64,000 bases of DNA from Plantactinospora mayteni (GTDB lineage Bacteria; Actinomycetota; Actinomycetes; Mycobacteriales; Micromonosporaceae), in NCBI RefSeq assembly GCF_016862935.1, contig NZ_BONX01000029.1, positions 1 through 64,000 on the forward strand, written 5' to 3'. Positions 52,805 through 61,336 of the stretch are shown here, in pieces. Both the position numbers and the translations under genes were made by a program. The notes beneath the pieces are model-generated. The model saw only the letters and a program-made list of their open reading frames with translations, did not search any database and was not told where the DNA came from. How positions within the stretch are numbered: position 1 is the first letter of the stretch; every line of letters begins with the position of its first letter.

Positions 52805-53692
52805 ATGGCACAGGACTCCGGCACCCGGACCCTCATCTCCCCCGCCCAGCTCCGCCGGGGGCGCGGCAGGGTCGTCTACTGGACGCTGCTCACCGTCGTC
52901 GTGCTGGTGTTCACGCTGGCCTTCCTCGGGCCGCTCTACTGGATGGTCACCGGGGCGCTCAAGTCCGGCCAGGAGATCGCGCAGACCCCGCCGACGCTCT
53001 TCCCGAACGATCCGCAGCCGCAGAACTACGTCGACGCGTGGAACAACCTGGACCTGGCCAAGCTGCTCTTCAACACGTTCTACTACGCGGCCGGGGCGCT
53101 GCTGTTCCAGCTCGTCCTGGACACCGCGGCGGCGTACTCGCTGTCGAAGCTGCGGCCGATCTTCGGCAACGCGATCCTCGGGCTGATGCTGGCGACGCTG
53201 ATGATCCCGGCGATGGTCCTGATCGTGCCGCAGTACGTGACCGTGATCGACCTGCCGATCCTGCACATCAACCTGCTCGACTCGCCGTTCGCCATCTGGC
53301 TGCCCCTGGTCGCGAACGCGTTCAACATCTTCCTGCTGAAGCGGTTCTTCGACTCGATCCCGGAGGACCTGATGGCGGCGGCGGTGATGGACGGGGCGAC
53401 GCCACTGCGTACGCTCTGGTCGATCATCCTGCCGATGTCGCGGCCGATCCTCGGGGTGGTCTCCATCTTCGCCGTGACGGCGGTCTGGAAGGACTTCCTC
53501 TGGCCGAAGCTGGTGATGCCGTCCCCGGAGACCCGTACGGTCAGCGTCGGCATCTACGCCTTCTCCGCCGGTACGCCGATGAACATCGTGGTCGCCGCCT
53601 CGGTGATCGCCGCGATCCCGACCGTGGTGATCTTCCTGATCTTCCAGCGGAACATCATGTCCGGCCTGACCACCGGCAGCATCAAGGGATAG
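52805..53692 (+). CDS. CUT1 sugar ABC permease, MalG-like
   Basis: 295 residues with six helices (VVVLVFTLAFLGPLYWMV first) and an EAA loop EDLMAAAVMDGATPLRTLW. Typical second permease of a CUT1 importer. No ATP-binding gene follows, so a shared MsiK-type ATPase encoded elsewhere is presumed. A terminator hairpin lies 15 bp past its stop. Confidence 0.92.
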   Translation: MAQDSGTRTLISPAQLRRGRGRVVYWTLLTVVVLVFTLAFLGPLYWMVTGALKSGQEIAQTPPTLFPNDPQPQNYVDAWNNLDLAKLLFNTFYYAAGALLFQLVLDTAAAYSLSKLRPIFGNAILGLMLATLMIPAMVLIVPQYVTVIDLPILHINLLDSPFAIWLPLVANAFNIFLLKRFFDSIPEDLMAAAVMDGATPLRTLWSIILPMSRPILGVVSIFAVTAVWKDFLWPKLVMPSPETRTVSVGIYAFSAGTPMNIVVAASVIAAIPTVVIFLIFQRNIMSGLTTGSIKG

Positions 53693-53706
53693 CCGGCTGC
53701 ATCGAG

Positions 53707-53729
53707 GCACAGCCGGTTACCGGCTGTGC
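53707..53729. terminator. terminator between sugar ABC operon and crtB
   Basis: GCACAGCCGG-TTA-CCGGCTGTGC, a perfect 10-bp stem with a 3-nt loop. It touches the crtB stop at 53729 and probably serves both convergent genes. Confidence 0.8.
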
Positions 53730-54676
53730 TACGGGACGGCCAGCGGCTCGGCGACCCCGCGACCTGCCCCGGGTGGCGCCCCGGGAACGGCCAGTGGGGT
53801 GCCGGTCGGGGTCAGCAGGGCTCGGGCGACGACCGCCGCCCGACGTCGGCGCGGCACGACGGCCCGGCCGGCGAAGACGTCGTACCCGGCGGTGACCACC
53901 TCGTCGAGGATGCCGCCGTACAGCAGGTAGGCGGTGCGGATGCAGGACTGCGAGGCGGGGACGAGCAGGGTCACCCCGGCCGCCGCGGCGGCATAGTGCT
54001 GCCGGGCGCGGCTCACCTCGTACTCGATCAGGTGCCGGATCGGCGGCGTGGCCCGGCGCCGTCGCGCGGCGGCGACCAGGTCGGCGCGGGTGACCCCGAA
54101 CCTCGCCAGGTCCTCGGCCGGCAGGTAGACCCGGCCCCGGTCCAGGTCCTCGGCGACGTCCCGGACGAAGTTGGTGAGCTGGAAGGCGAAGCCGAGCTGC
54201 CGGGCCGGCTCGCGGGCGGCGGCCGGGTCGGCGCTGCCCAGGATCGGCAGCATCATCGTGCCGATCGCCGCCGCCGAGCCCGACATGTAGTCGAGCAGGT
54301 CGGTGTAGCGGGGGTAGCCGGTCACGGTCAGGTCCATCGCCATGCTGCGCAGGAACGCCGCGAAGTCGGCCCGGTCGAGGTCGAAGACCGCGATGGTGTG
54401 CAGCACGGCCGGCAGCAGCGGATCGGTCACCGGCTCGCCGCGCAGCCCGGTGAGGAACCGCTCGGACCAGTCGGCGAGCCGGGCGGACCGTACCGGGGTC
54501 GGGAGTTCCTCGGTCCGGTCCACGATCTCGTCGGCATACCGGGTGAAGCCGTAGAGCGCGTGCACGTGGCGACGTTTCCAGGCGGGCAGCAGCCGGGTCG
54601 CGAGATAGTAGGTCCGACCATGCCGTCTGTGCAGTTCACGGCAGCGTTCGTAGGACCTGCCGAGACTGGTCTCCAC
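53729..54676 (-). CDS. crtB: phytoene synthase
   Basis: 315 residues. The two Asp-rich substrate motifs are YADEIVDRTEE and DVAEDLDRGRVYLPAEDL. Other family landmarks: TYYLATRLLPAWKRRHVHAL and FAFQLTNFVRD. It condenses two geranylgeranyl diphosphates into phytoene. It is divergent from crtI across a 192-bp spacer. Squalene synthase-like alternatives are less likely because the desaturase is next door. Confidence 0.93.
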   Translation of the reverse strand: METSLGRSYERCRELHRRHGRTYYLATRLLPAWKRRHVHALYGFTRYADEIVDRTEELPTPVRSARLADWSERFLTGLRGEPVTDPLLPAVLHTIAVFDLDRADFAAFLRSMAMDLTVTGYPRYTDLLDYMSGSAAAIGTMMLPILGSADPAAAREPARQLGFAFQLTNFVRDVAEDLDRGRVYLPAEDLARFGVTRADLVAAARRRRATPPIRHLIEYEVSRARQHYAAAAAGVTLLVPASQSCIRTAYLLYGGILDEVVTAGYDVFAGRAVVPRRRRAAVVARALLTPTGTPLAVPGAPPGAGRGVAEPLAVP

Positions 54677-54868
54677 CGACCCTCCAGGGCTAATCGACGC
54701 ATCAATCGACGCAACTCGTAGGCTTCAGGGTACGCTCGACCGACTCTCGCCCGCGCGGGCGCGGCCTGCCTAGGTGCCAACAGGGGATCTTTCAGTTACA
54801 AAAACGAGAAGAACCGTGCCTTGCTGACCTTGGACGAAGGATGATGATCGGTTCCAGGAGGTGATCGG

Positions 54869-56356
54869 GTGCGAACCGTAGCTGGACGGACCGACCGGGT
54901 GGTGGTGGTCGGCGCCGGCCTGGGCGGCCTCGCCTGCGCCCTGCACCTGGCCGGGGCCGGACGCCAGGTCACCGTGCTGGAGCGCGAGTCCGTGCCGGGT
55001 GGCCGGGCCGGCCGGCTCACCGTCGACGGGTACGAGTTCGACACCGGGCCGACCGTGCTGACCATGCCCGACCTGATCGCGGAGGCGCTGGGGGCGGTCG
55101 GCGAGGAGTTGGACGACTGGCTCGACCTCGTACCGCTCGACCCGGCGTACCGGGCGCACTATCCGGACGGGTCCACCCTGGACGTCCACACCGACACCGC
55201 CCGGATGGCCGGGGAGATCGCCCGGGTCTGCGGCCCCCGCGAGGCCGACGGCTATCTGCGGTTCGTCGACTACGCCCGCCGGCTCTGGCGGCTCGAACGT
55301 GCCGACTTCATCGACCGCAATCTGGACCGCCCGACCGACCTGCTCACCGCCAACCTGTTCCGGCTGGTGGCCGCTGGTGCGTTCCGGCGGTTGCAGACCA
55401 AGGTGGACCAGTTCTTCGCCGACCCGCGTACCCGGCGGATCTTCTCCTTCCAGGCCATGTACGCCGGCCTCGCCCCGCACGACGCGCTCGCCATCTACAC
55501 CGTGATCTCCTATCTCGACTCGGTCGCCGGGGTCTACTTCCCGCGCGGCGGCATCCACGCCGTCTCCCGGGCGCTGGCCGGTGCCGCCGAGAAGCACGGC
55601 GTACGGATCCGGTACGGCAGCACGGTCAGCCGGGTGGAGACCTCCGCCGGCCGGGCCACCGGGGTACGCACCGCCGACGGCGAGTTCGTCCCCGCCGACG
55701 TGGTGGTGCTCAACCCGGACCTGCCGGTGGCGTACCGTGACCTGCTGCCCGACGCCGCTCCCCCGCGCCGGCTGCGCTACTCGCCGTCCTGCGTCGTGCT
55801 GCACGTCGGCGCCGGGCAGGGCTACCGGGGCATCGCCCACCACAACATCCACTTCGGGCGGGCCTGGCGGCGCACCTTCGACGAGGTGATCCGGCGGGGC
55901 GAACTGATGTCGGACCCGTCGCTGCTGGTCACCAACCCGAGCCGGACCGACCCGTCGGTCGCGCCGGCCGGCCGGCACGGCTACTACGTGCTCGCCCCGG
56001 TGCCGAACCTCGACCGGGGCGCCGGGCTGGACTGGCGCGGCGACCTGCCCCGACGGTACGCCGACGACCTGCTGGCCACCCTGGAACGCCGGGGCTACGT
56101 CGGGCTGGCCGACAGCGTCGAGGTACTCCGGGTCGTCACCCCGGCCGACTGGGCCGACGCGGGGATGGCCGCCGGTACGCCGTTCGCAGCCGCGCACAGC
56201 CTGTGGCAGACCGGCCCGTTCCGCCCCGGCAACCTGCATCGCACATTGTCCAACGTGGTGTTCGTGGGTTCCGGCACGCAACCCGGGGTGGGCGTGCCTA
56301 TGGTGATGATCTCCGGGAAGCTCGCCGCCGCCCGGGTGACTGGAGGTGGCCCATGA
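54869..56356 (+). CDS. crtI: phytoene desaturase
   Basis: 495 residues from GTG 54869 with AGGAGG-like site upstream. FAD-binding VVVVGAGLGGLACALHLAGA near residue 12, followed by ERESVPGGRAGRLTVDGYEF. The C-terminal family signature GTQPGVGVPMVMISGKLAA is intact. CrtI introduces double bonds into phytoene, normally giving lycopene. Its stop overlaps idi (ATGA). The spacer upstream contains AGTTACAAAAAC at 54794, a possible regulator site. Confidence 0.94.
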   Translation: MRTVAGRTDRVVVVGAGLGGLACALHLAGAGRQVTVLERESVPGGRAGRLTVDGYEFDTGPTVLTMPDLIAEALGAVGEELDDWLDLVPLDPAYRAHYPDGSTLDVHTDTARMAGEIARVCGPREADGYLRFVDYARRLWRLERADFIDRNLDRPTDLLTANLFRLVAAGAFRRLQTKVDQFFADPRTRRIFSFQAMYAGLAPHDALAIYTVISYLDSVAGVYFPRGGIHAVSRALAGAAEKHGVRIRYGSTVSRVETSAGRATGVRTADGEFVPADVVVLNPDLPVAYRDLLPDAAPPRRLRYSPSCVVLHVGAGQGYRGIAHHNIHFGRAWRRTFDEVIRRGELMSDPSLLVTNPSRTDPSVAPAGRHGYYVLAPVPNLDRGAGLDWRGDLPRRYADDLLATLERRGYVGLADSVEVLRVVTPADWADAGMAAGTPFAAAHSLWQTGPFRPGNLHRTLSNVVFVGSGTQPGVGVPMVMISGKLAAARVTGGGP

Positions 56357-57270
56357 CAGCCGACCGCAACACGCCAAGCCGAAGCGACGACGCGAGCCGG
56401 AGCCACGACGCGAACGGAAGCGACGGCGCAAGCAGAGGCGACGGCGCGGACCGGGGTGACGATCCCGGGAACCGGAGCGCGGAGGCGGACCGGAGGGCTC
56501 CCGAGGCGGACCGGGGCGAGGGGGCGGACCGGGGCGAGGGGGCGGACCGGGGTGGCGACCTCGGCGACCGGGGCCGGCCGACCGACCGGGAGCGGCATCT
56601 GGTGGAACTGGTCGACGAGGCCGGCACCCCGCTCGGTGCCCGTACGGTCGAGGAGGCGCACCGGCCGCCTGGCCGGCTGCACCGGGCCTTCTCCGTACTC
56701 CTGGTCGACCCGACCGGCCGGATCCTGCTCCAGCAGCGGGCCGCCGCCAAGACCCGGTTCCCGCTGCGCTGGGCCAACACCTGCTGCGGGCACCCGGAAC
56801 CCGGCCAGCCGCTCGACATCGCCGCCGGCCGGCGGTTGCGCGAGGAACTCGGCATCGAGGCGGTGCCGCTGACCGAGATCGGGGTGTACCTCTACCGGGC
56901 CGAGGACCCCGGCACCGGCCGGGTGGAACACGAGTACGACCACGTGCTCCGAGGTGCCTTCGACGCCGGCCGCACGGTGCTGCCCGACCCGGACGAGGTG
57001 GCCGACCTGCGCTGGGTACACCCCGACGAGCTGCGGGCCGGGCTGGACGCCGACCCGGAGGCGTACGCCCCGTGGCTGGCCGGGGTACTCAGCCGGCTGA
57101 CCGGCCCGGCACAGTCATCGCCGGCACAGGCGTCACCGATGCAGTCGTCACCGGTGCAGTCGTCTCCGGCCGGGGCGCCGCGCCGGTCGGGTAACCGCGG
57201 CCGGTGGGAGCAGGTACCAGCTCCCACGGGTCAGGAGGACAACCCGGCGGAGCGGTCGGGTGGCCGATGA
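56353..57270 (+). CDS. idi: isopentenyl-diphosphate delta-isomerase with unusual extensions
   Basis: 305 residues. The Nudix-type IDI core sits at residues 80-245: HLVELVDEAGTPLG, the active-site Cys in NTCCGHPEPGQ and the Glu/His set in RVEHEYDHVLRG. It interconverts IPP and DMAPP to feed carotenoid synthesis. The first 80 residues are low-complexity (three GADRGEGADRG-type repeats) and the last 60 contain QSSP/QASP repeats; typical IDI enzymes lack both. ATG 56353 overlaps the crtI stop. It overlaps the regulator gene by 11 bp. Confidence 0.9.
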   Translation: MTADRNTPSRSDDASRSHDANGSDGASRGDGADRGDDPGNRSAEADRRAPEADRGEGADRGEGADRGGDLGDRGRPTDRERHLVELVDEAGTPLGARTVEEAHRPPGRLHRAFSVLLVDPTGRILLQQRAAAKTRFPLRWANTCCGHPEPGQPLDIAAGRRLREELGIEAVPLTEIGVYLYRAEDPGTGRVEHEYDHVLRGAFDAGRTVLPDPDEVADLRWVHPDELRAGLDADPEAYAPWLAGVLSRLTGPAQSSPAQASPMQSSPVQSSPAGAPRRSGNRGRWEQVPAPTGQEDNPAERSGGR

Positions 57271-58186
57271 CGGGCTGAGCGCCGGGGCCGTCGCGCGGCG
57301 GCTCGGCATCGCCGTCACCACCCTGCGGAGCTGGCACCAGCGGTACGGGCTGGGCCCGAGCCGGCACGTGCCGGGTCAGCACCGGCGGTACAGCGTCGAG
57401 GATCTGGACCGGCTGGACGTGATGCGCCGGTTGACCGCCGAGGGGATCGCCCCGGCCGAGGCGGCGCACTGGGCGCGCCGAGGTGGCGTACCCGAGGAGG
57501 AGCCGGACCGGGACGGGCCGTTGCCGGCGCGGACCGGCGGAGGCACGGTGATCGCGGTCGGCCCCGCCGGCCCGGCGGCCCGAGGCCTGGCCCGGGCGGC
57601 GATGCGACTCGACCCGCTGGCGATGCGCGCGGGCATCGGCTCGGCGATCGACGCCGACGGGGTGGTCGCGACCTGGGACCGGATGCTCCGGCCGGTGCTG
57701 GTCGGCATCGGCGAACGGCACGCCGCCAGCGCGGCGTTCATCGAGGTGGAGCACCTGCTGTCCCGCTGCGTGTCGGAGGCGCTGGCGGCGGTACCCCGGC
57801 CGCCGGCCGCCGGTTCGCCACCCCAGATCCTGCTCTCCTGCGCCGACGAGGAGCAGCACAGCCTGCCGCTGGAGGCGCTCGCCGCCGCGCTCGCCGAGGT
57901 CGGTGTGCACTGCCGGCTGCTCGGCGCGCGGGTGCCGGTGACTGCCCTGGTCGACGCCGTGGGCCGGACCGCCCCGCAGGCCGTGGTGGTCTGGTCGCAC
58001 CGGCCGGCGACCGGCGACCCGGCCCAGCTCAGCACGGTACGGGCCGGCAGTTGGCCGCCGCCGCTGCTGGTCGCCGCCGGCCCCGGCTGGCCGCCCGACC
58101 TGCTGCCTCCCGGGGTACGCAGCCCGGCGAGCCTGGCCGAGGCGCTGACGATGCTGCGGGACGTACCCGCATCTTCGGGGCGCTGA
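57260..58186 (+). CDS. CarH/LitR-like MerR regulator with B12-binding-type domain
   Basis: 308 residues. Residues 1-70 are a MerR helix-turn-helix (LSAGAVARRLGIAVTTLRSW, then HRRYSVEDLDRLDVMRRL). The rest resembles the CarH cobalamin module: a four-helix bundle with GERHAASAAFIEVEHLLS, matching the Wx9EH motif except that Trp is His, and then DEEQHSLPLEAL with the likely lower-ligand His. CarH proteins repress carotenoid genes in the dark and release DNA when light breaks the adenosylcobalamin bond. Its place in the crt operon supports that role. Whether B12 is really bound is unproven. Confidence 0.85.
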   Translation: MADDGLSAGAVARRLGIAVTTLRSWHQRYGLGPSRHVPGQHRRYSVEDLDRLDVMRRLTAEGIAPAEAAHWARRGGVPEEEPDRDGPLPARTGGGTVIAVGPAGPAARGLARAAMRLDPLAMRAGIGSAIDADGVVATWDRMLRPVLVGIGERHAASAAFIEVEHLLSRCVSEALAAVPRPPAAGSPPQILLSCADEEQHSLPLEALAAALAEVGVHCRLLGARVPVTALVDAVGRTAPQAVVVWSHRPATGDPAQLSTVRAGSWPPPLLVAAGPGWPPDLLPPGVRSPASLAEALTMLRDVPASSGR

Positions 58187-58278
58187 CCCGGCTACCGAGC
58201 ATTCGGGACATCGCTTCCGTACCGACTCTCCGCTAACGTGGGGCAGCCGTAACCCGAAAACCCCTCGGGAGCCGCTCG

Positions 58279-59076
58279 ATGACCCGACGCACGGCGCTCG
58301 CCGCCGGCCTCGCCCTGTTGCTGCTGCTGGCCACCGGTTGCGCGAACGAGAAGCCGGTTCCGACCAGGTCACCACTGCCCTATCCGTCGATTCCCCAGGT
58401 GACCGCGACGGCTGCGCCCACACCGACGCCGCCAGCGGCCACACCGGCGACGCCGACCCGGAAGCCGGCCGCCCGGGGCACCGTCGGCCCGCTGAACACC
58501 CAGCGGCTGACCGGGACCCGCGCGGTCGCGCTGACCTTCGACGACGGCCCGCACCCGGAGTGGACGCCGGGGGTACTCGACCAGCTCCGCAAGGCCGGGG
58601 TCCAGGCCACCTTCTGCGTGGTGGGGGTGAAGGTCCGCAAATACCCGTCGCTGGTACGCCGGATCGCGCGCGAGGGGCACACGCTCTGCAACCACAGTTG
58701 GCAGCACGATCTCAAGCTGGGCAAGCGGAAGGCGGCACAGATCCGGGACGACCTGGAGCGGACCAACCGGGAGATCCAGCGGGCGGTGCCCGGGGCCAAG
58801 GTCCCGTACTACCGCCAGCCCGGCGGCAAGTGGACCTCGTCGGTTGTCGCGGTCTCCAAGTCCCTCGGCATGAAGCCGCTGCACTGGGACGTCGACCCGG
58901 CGGACTGGGACGACACCAGCAGCGCGGAGATCAGCCGACGGATCGCCAAGCAGGCCCGCCCCGGTTCGATCGTGCTGCTGCACGACGGCGGCGGTGATCG
59001 AAGTCGCACCCTCGGCGCCTGCCCCCAGGTGATCAGCTCACTGAAGCGGAAGTACGGGCTAACCCGGCTGCGGTGA
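58279..59076 (+). CDS. polysaccharide deacetylase lipoprotein (NodB domain)
   Basis: 265 residues. Signal peptide with lipobox LLATGCAN, then a Pro/Thr/Ala-rich linker to residue 70. The NodB domain has the metal-binding motifs TFDDGPHPEW and HSWQH, then YYRQPGGKW and the C-terminal VLLHDGGG. It would deacetylate peptidoglycan or another N-acetylated glycan outside the membrane. Monocistronic; followed by three tRNA genes. Confidence 0.93.
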   Translation: MTRRTALAAGLALLLLLATGCANEKPVPTRSPLPYPSIPQVTATAAPTPTPPAATPATPTRKPAARGTVGPLNTQRLTGTRAVALTFDDGPHPEWTPGVLDQLRKAGVQATFCVVGVKVRKYPSLVRRIAREGHTLCNHSWQHDLKLGKRKAAQIRDDLERTNREIQRAVPGAKVPYYRQPGGKWTSSVVAVSKSLGMKPLHWDVDPADWDDTSSAEISRRIAKQARPGSIVLLHDGGGDRSRTLGACPQVISSLKRKYGLTRLR

Positions 59077-59214
59077 GGTGCTTTAGGGTAGTTTGTCCGG
59101 TCGGCAATACCGGTTTGGTCGGGCGGCTGGCCATCACGTATGCTTTCGGAGCCTCCGGCGGGGCCGGATGGGAGCACAGCCGCTGAAGTTGTCATGTGCA
59201 ATGATGGCGGGGCC

Positions 59215-59287
59215 GCCCTCATCGTCTAGCGGCCCAGGACGCCGCCCTTTCAAGGCGGTAGCACGGGTTCGAATCCCGTTGGGGGCA
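59215..59287 (+). tRNA. tRNA-Glu (anticodon UUC)
   Basis: 73 nt. Acceptor GCCCTCA pairs with TGGGGGC (one G-T), anticodon stem CCGCC/GGCGG with loop CTTTCAA, T-arm GGGTTCGAATCCC. No encoded CCA. A short CCCGG/CCGGG stem follows at about 59292. Confidence 0.96.
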
Positions 59288-59322
59288 CGATCCCGGTTTC
59301 GGCCGGGAAGTAGTAGGAGCAA

Positions 59323-59396
59323 GGTCCTGTGGAGCAGTTGGAGTGCTCGCCGCCCTGTCAAGGCGGAGGTCGCGGGTTCAAGTCCCGTCAGGACCG
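59323..59396 (+). tRNA. tRNA-Asp (anticodon GUC)
   Basis: 74 nt. Acceptor GGTCCTG/CAGGACC is perfect, anticodon loop CTGTCAA, T-arm GGGTTCAAGTCCC. Discriminator G followed by CCA in the DNA (59397-59399). Confidence 0.96.
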
Positions 59397-59407
59397 CCAG
59401 CGCCGCT

Positions 59408-59432
59408 CGCCGCGCGTGTGCAACGCGCGGCG
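59408..59432 (+). terminator. terminator after tRNA-Asp
   Basis: CGCCGCGCGT-N5-ACGCGCGGCG stem-loop followed by a T-containing tail (TTCTGCGTT), nine bases after the encoded CCA. Confidence 0.75.
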
Positions 59433-59501
59433 TTCTGCGTTCGGAGCAGGTTACCCAGGGCGGCAGCGGGCCGGTCACCCAGGTAACATGAGCCGAGACC
59501 C

Positions 59502-59575
59502 GGCCAGGTAGCTCAGTTGGTACGAGCGTCCGACTGAAAATCGGAAGGTCGGCGGTTCGACCCCGCCCCTGGCCA
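59502..59575 (+). tRNA. tRNA-Phe (anticodon GAA)
   Basis: 74 nt. Acceptor GGCCAGG/CCTGGCC is perfect, anticodon stem TCCGA/TCGGA with loop CTGAAAA, T-loop GTTCGAC. Discriminator A; no encoded CCA. Confidence 0.96.
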
Positions 59576-59601
59576 CATAGCCTTTCGCCGGGCTATCAGA
59601 G

Positions 59602-59638
59602 CGCCTACCAGCGGAAACGCAGGTGGGCGTTCTTCTTT
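59602..59638 (+). terminator. terminator after tRNA-Phe
   Basis: CGCCTACC pairs with GGTGGGCG (one G-T pair) and is followed by TTCTTCTTT, the clearest T-rich tail in the window. Confidence 0.8.
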
Positions 59639-59657
59639 CCGGGAACAGGCTCGGCGC

Positions 59658-60089
59658 GTGGACAGTTGGTGGCCGATTAGTGTTCCGGAGATCAAGGGAG
59701 TGCACTCACAGGCGCGGCGCCTGGGCCAGGTTGAGGCAATGGCACGCGACGCCATCGCTCTCTTCTTGGACGTCTCCCCGAAGAGCTTCGGGGTGCATGT
59801 AGAGCCCGAATTGAGCGAGGAGGTGGTCGACGCTCGCCTCGCCCGCGCCGAACTGATCAAGGCACAGCAGCGAGCGGACGAAGCCACCAAACGGGCACTC
59901 CGGAAGCTACTTGCTGCGAACCTGTCGGTCCGAGAAGCCGCCGATCTGGTCGGAGTGTCGCCGGGTCGAGTCTCGCAATTGGTGCCAAGCAGGAAGACCG
60001 CTGGCCCGGCCAAGACAGCGCCGAAGCGAGCCAGCCGGGGCAAGAAGGCATCCTCTGCCGCAGCTCCACGTCAGCCTGCCGGGGTCTAG
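59658..60089 (+). CDS. HicB-like protein with C-terminal HTH, no HicA partner
   Basis: 143 residues from GTG 59658. The N-terminus (WWPISVPEIKGVHSQARRLG, then MARDAIALFLDVSP) matches the HicB antitoxin half-domain. A C-terminal helix-turn-helix (RKLLAANLSVREAADLVGVS, then PGRVSQLV) is followed by a basic Ala/Lys/Arg tail that may bind DNA nonspecifically. No hicA-sized gene with an RNase double-stranded-RNA-binding fold is adjacent on either side. It sits just after tRNA-Phe, a common landing site for mobile DNA. It is probably a solitary transcriptional regulator. Confidence 0.75.
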   Translation: MDSWWPISVPEIKGVHSQARRLGQVEAMARDAIALFLDVSPKSFGVHVEPELSEEVVDARLARAELIKAQQRADEATKRALRKLLAANLSVREAADLVGVSPGRVSQLVPSRKTAGPAKTAPKRASRGKKASSAAAPRQPAGV

Positions 60090-60371
60090 GCACAGCGAGA
60101 CGCTGGTTCGCTCGGCTCCGCTGGGCGGACCGAACGGATGCGACCACCGCCGGTACGTCCGGTCTCCGTTCCGCCTGACCGCCACCCTCACTCGGCACCG
60201 GGCGAGCTACAGGTGGCTGGCCGGTCCGCCGCCCGAACAGGACGATCCGAGGCGCCGGACGCACGGCCGAGTACCACCGGCTGACTCCTCGACCGGAGGC
60301 CGGACGGTCGGCCGCCGGTCAGACCCGATCAAGCGCTATCCGGAGCGTAGGCGCGGCGCAACACTGCGACG

Positions 60372-61037
60372 ATGTCGTATCCACCGCCACCGCAGGACCC
60401 CTGGGACCGGCAACCGCCACCAGCCGTCCCGGGCCAGCAACCGGTCCACCAACCACGCCCGCCCCGGCCGGGGCGGCAACCCCGCAAGCTCACCGGCGCA
60501 CAGCAGCTCGGTGTCGCCGTACTCGGCCTCGTCGTGCTCGCCTGCTGCGGTACCTCGGTCATCTCCGCGCTCACCCCGGACAACGACGGCGACGCCGACC
60601 GGGAGCCGGCGGCGGCCCAGGGCACCAGCCAACCGACCACGGCACCGCCGGTCGTGGTGACCAGCGCGCCCGAACCCACCCCGCCGGCCACCACCGCCGC
60701 CGCACCTCCGCCACCGAAGCCAACCAGCAAGGCCCCGCCGAAGCCGGTCTACTACAAGAACTGTTCGGCCGTACGCGACGCCGGCAAGGCGCCGCTGCGC
60801 AGAGGCCAGCCCGGCTACCGCGCGGGGCTGGACCGCGACGGCGACGGTCGCGCCTGCGAGTCGGCCGAGGGCCCGGCGCCCGGCACCGGGGACGACGAGG
60901 ACGACGGCGGGTCGTCGTCGGTCCACTACAAGAACTGCGCCGCTGTACGGGCCGCCGGTGCCGCCCCCATCCGCAGGGGCGAACCCGGCTACGGCCGCCA
61001 CCTCGACCGCGACGGTGACGGCATCGGCTGCGAGTGA
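60372..61037 (+). CDS. membrane-anchored protein with two excalibur calcium-binding domains
   Basis: 221 residues. Pro-rich cytoplasmic N-terminus, one membrane helix (LGVAVLGLVVLACCGTSVIS), a Pro/Thr/Ala linker, then two tandem excalibur domains. Each has YKNCxAVRxAGxAPxRRGxPGY and ends with a calcium-loop DRDGDGxxCE. The repeats are about 37 residues and highly similar, pointing to internal duplication. Such modules bind calcium outside the cell; the partner is unknown. The 282 bp upstream show no convincing gene. Confidence 0.9.
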   Translation: MSYPPPPQDPWDRQPPPAVPGQQPVHQPRPPRPGRQPRKLTGAQQLGVAVLGLVVLACCGTSVISALTPDNDGDADREPAAAQGTSQPTTAPPVVVTSAPEPTPPATTAAAPPPPKPTSKAPPKPVYYKNCSAVRDAGKAPLRRGQPGYRAGLDRDGDGRACESAEGPAPGTGDDEDDGGSSSVHYKNCAAVRAAGAAPIRRGEPGYGRHLDRDGDGIGCE

Positions 61038-61046
61038 CTGCCGAGT

Positions 61047-61085
61047 ACGTGGCGTCTGGCCGGCCAGTACCGGCCAACGCCACGT
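61047..61085 (+). terminator. terminator after the excalibur gene
   Basis: Two-part stem: ACGTGGCGT with ACGCCACGT and GGCCGG with CCGGCC, loop of six bases, ten bases past the stop. The following 61090-61336 contains no feature I can support. Confidence 0.75.
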
Positions 61086-61336
61086 GCCGCCCTGCTCAGC
61101 CGCCGGGGCGGCACGGCAAAGGAGTCAGGTGAGGTCGTTGGCGGGTACCCCGGGTCTCCCTCCCACCGCCGTCGCCGGGGGCGGGTCGGTCGACCCGCTC
61201 GGACAGCGTTTCCCGTCGATGCCAGTTGCGCGTGCCGGTCTGACCGTCCATTGATGATCTACCGCTCGGCGCAGGGATCGACCGCCCGCCGATGCAAGGA
61301 TGCGCAGCTCAACAGCAGCCGGTATGGTCCCGGCGT

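Noticed and set aside
51691-53895. 734-codon open frame over the permease genes
   Set aside because: Shadow of the two permeases, Arg/Asp-rich with no motif.
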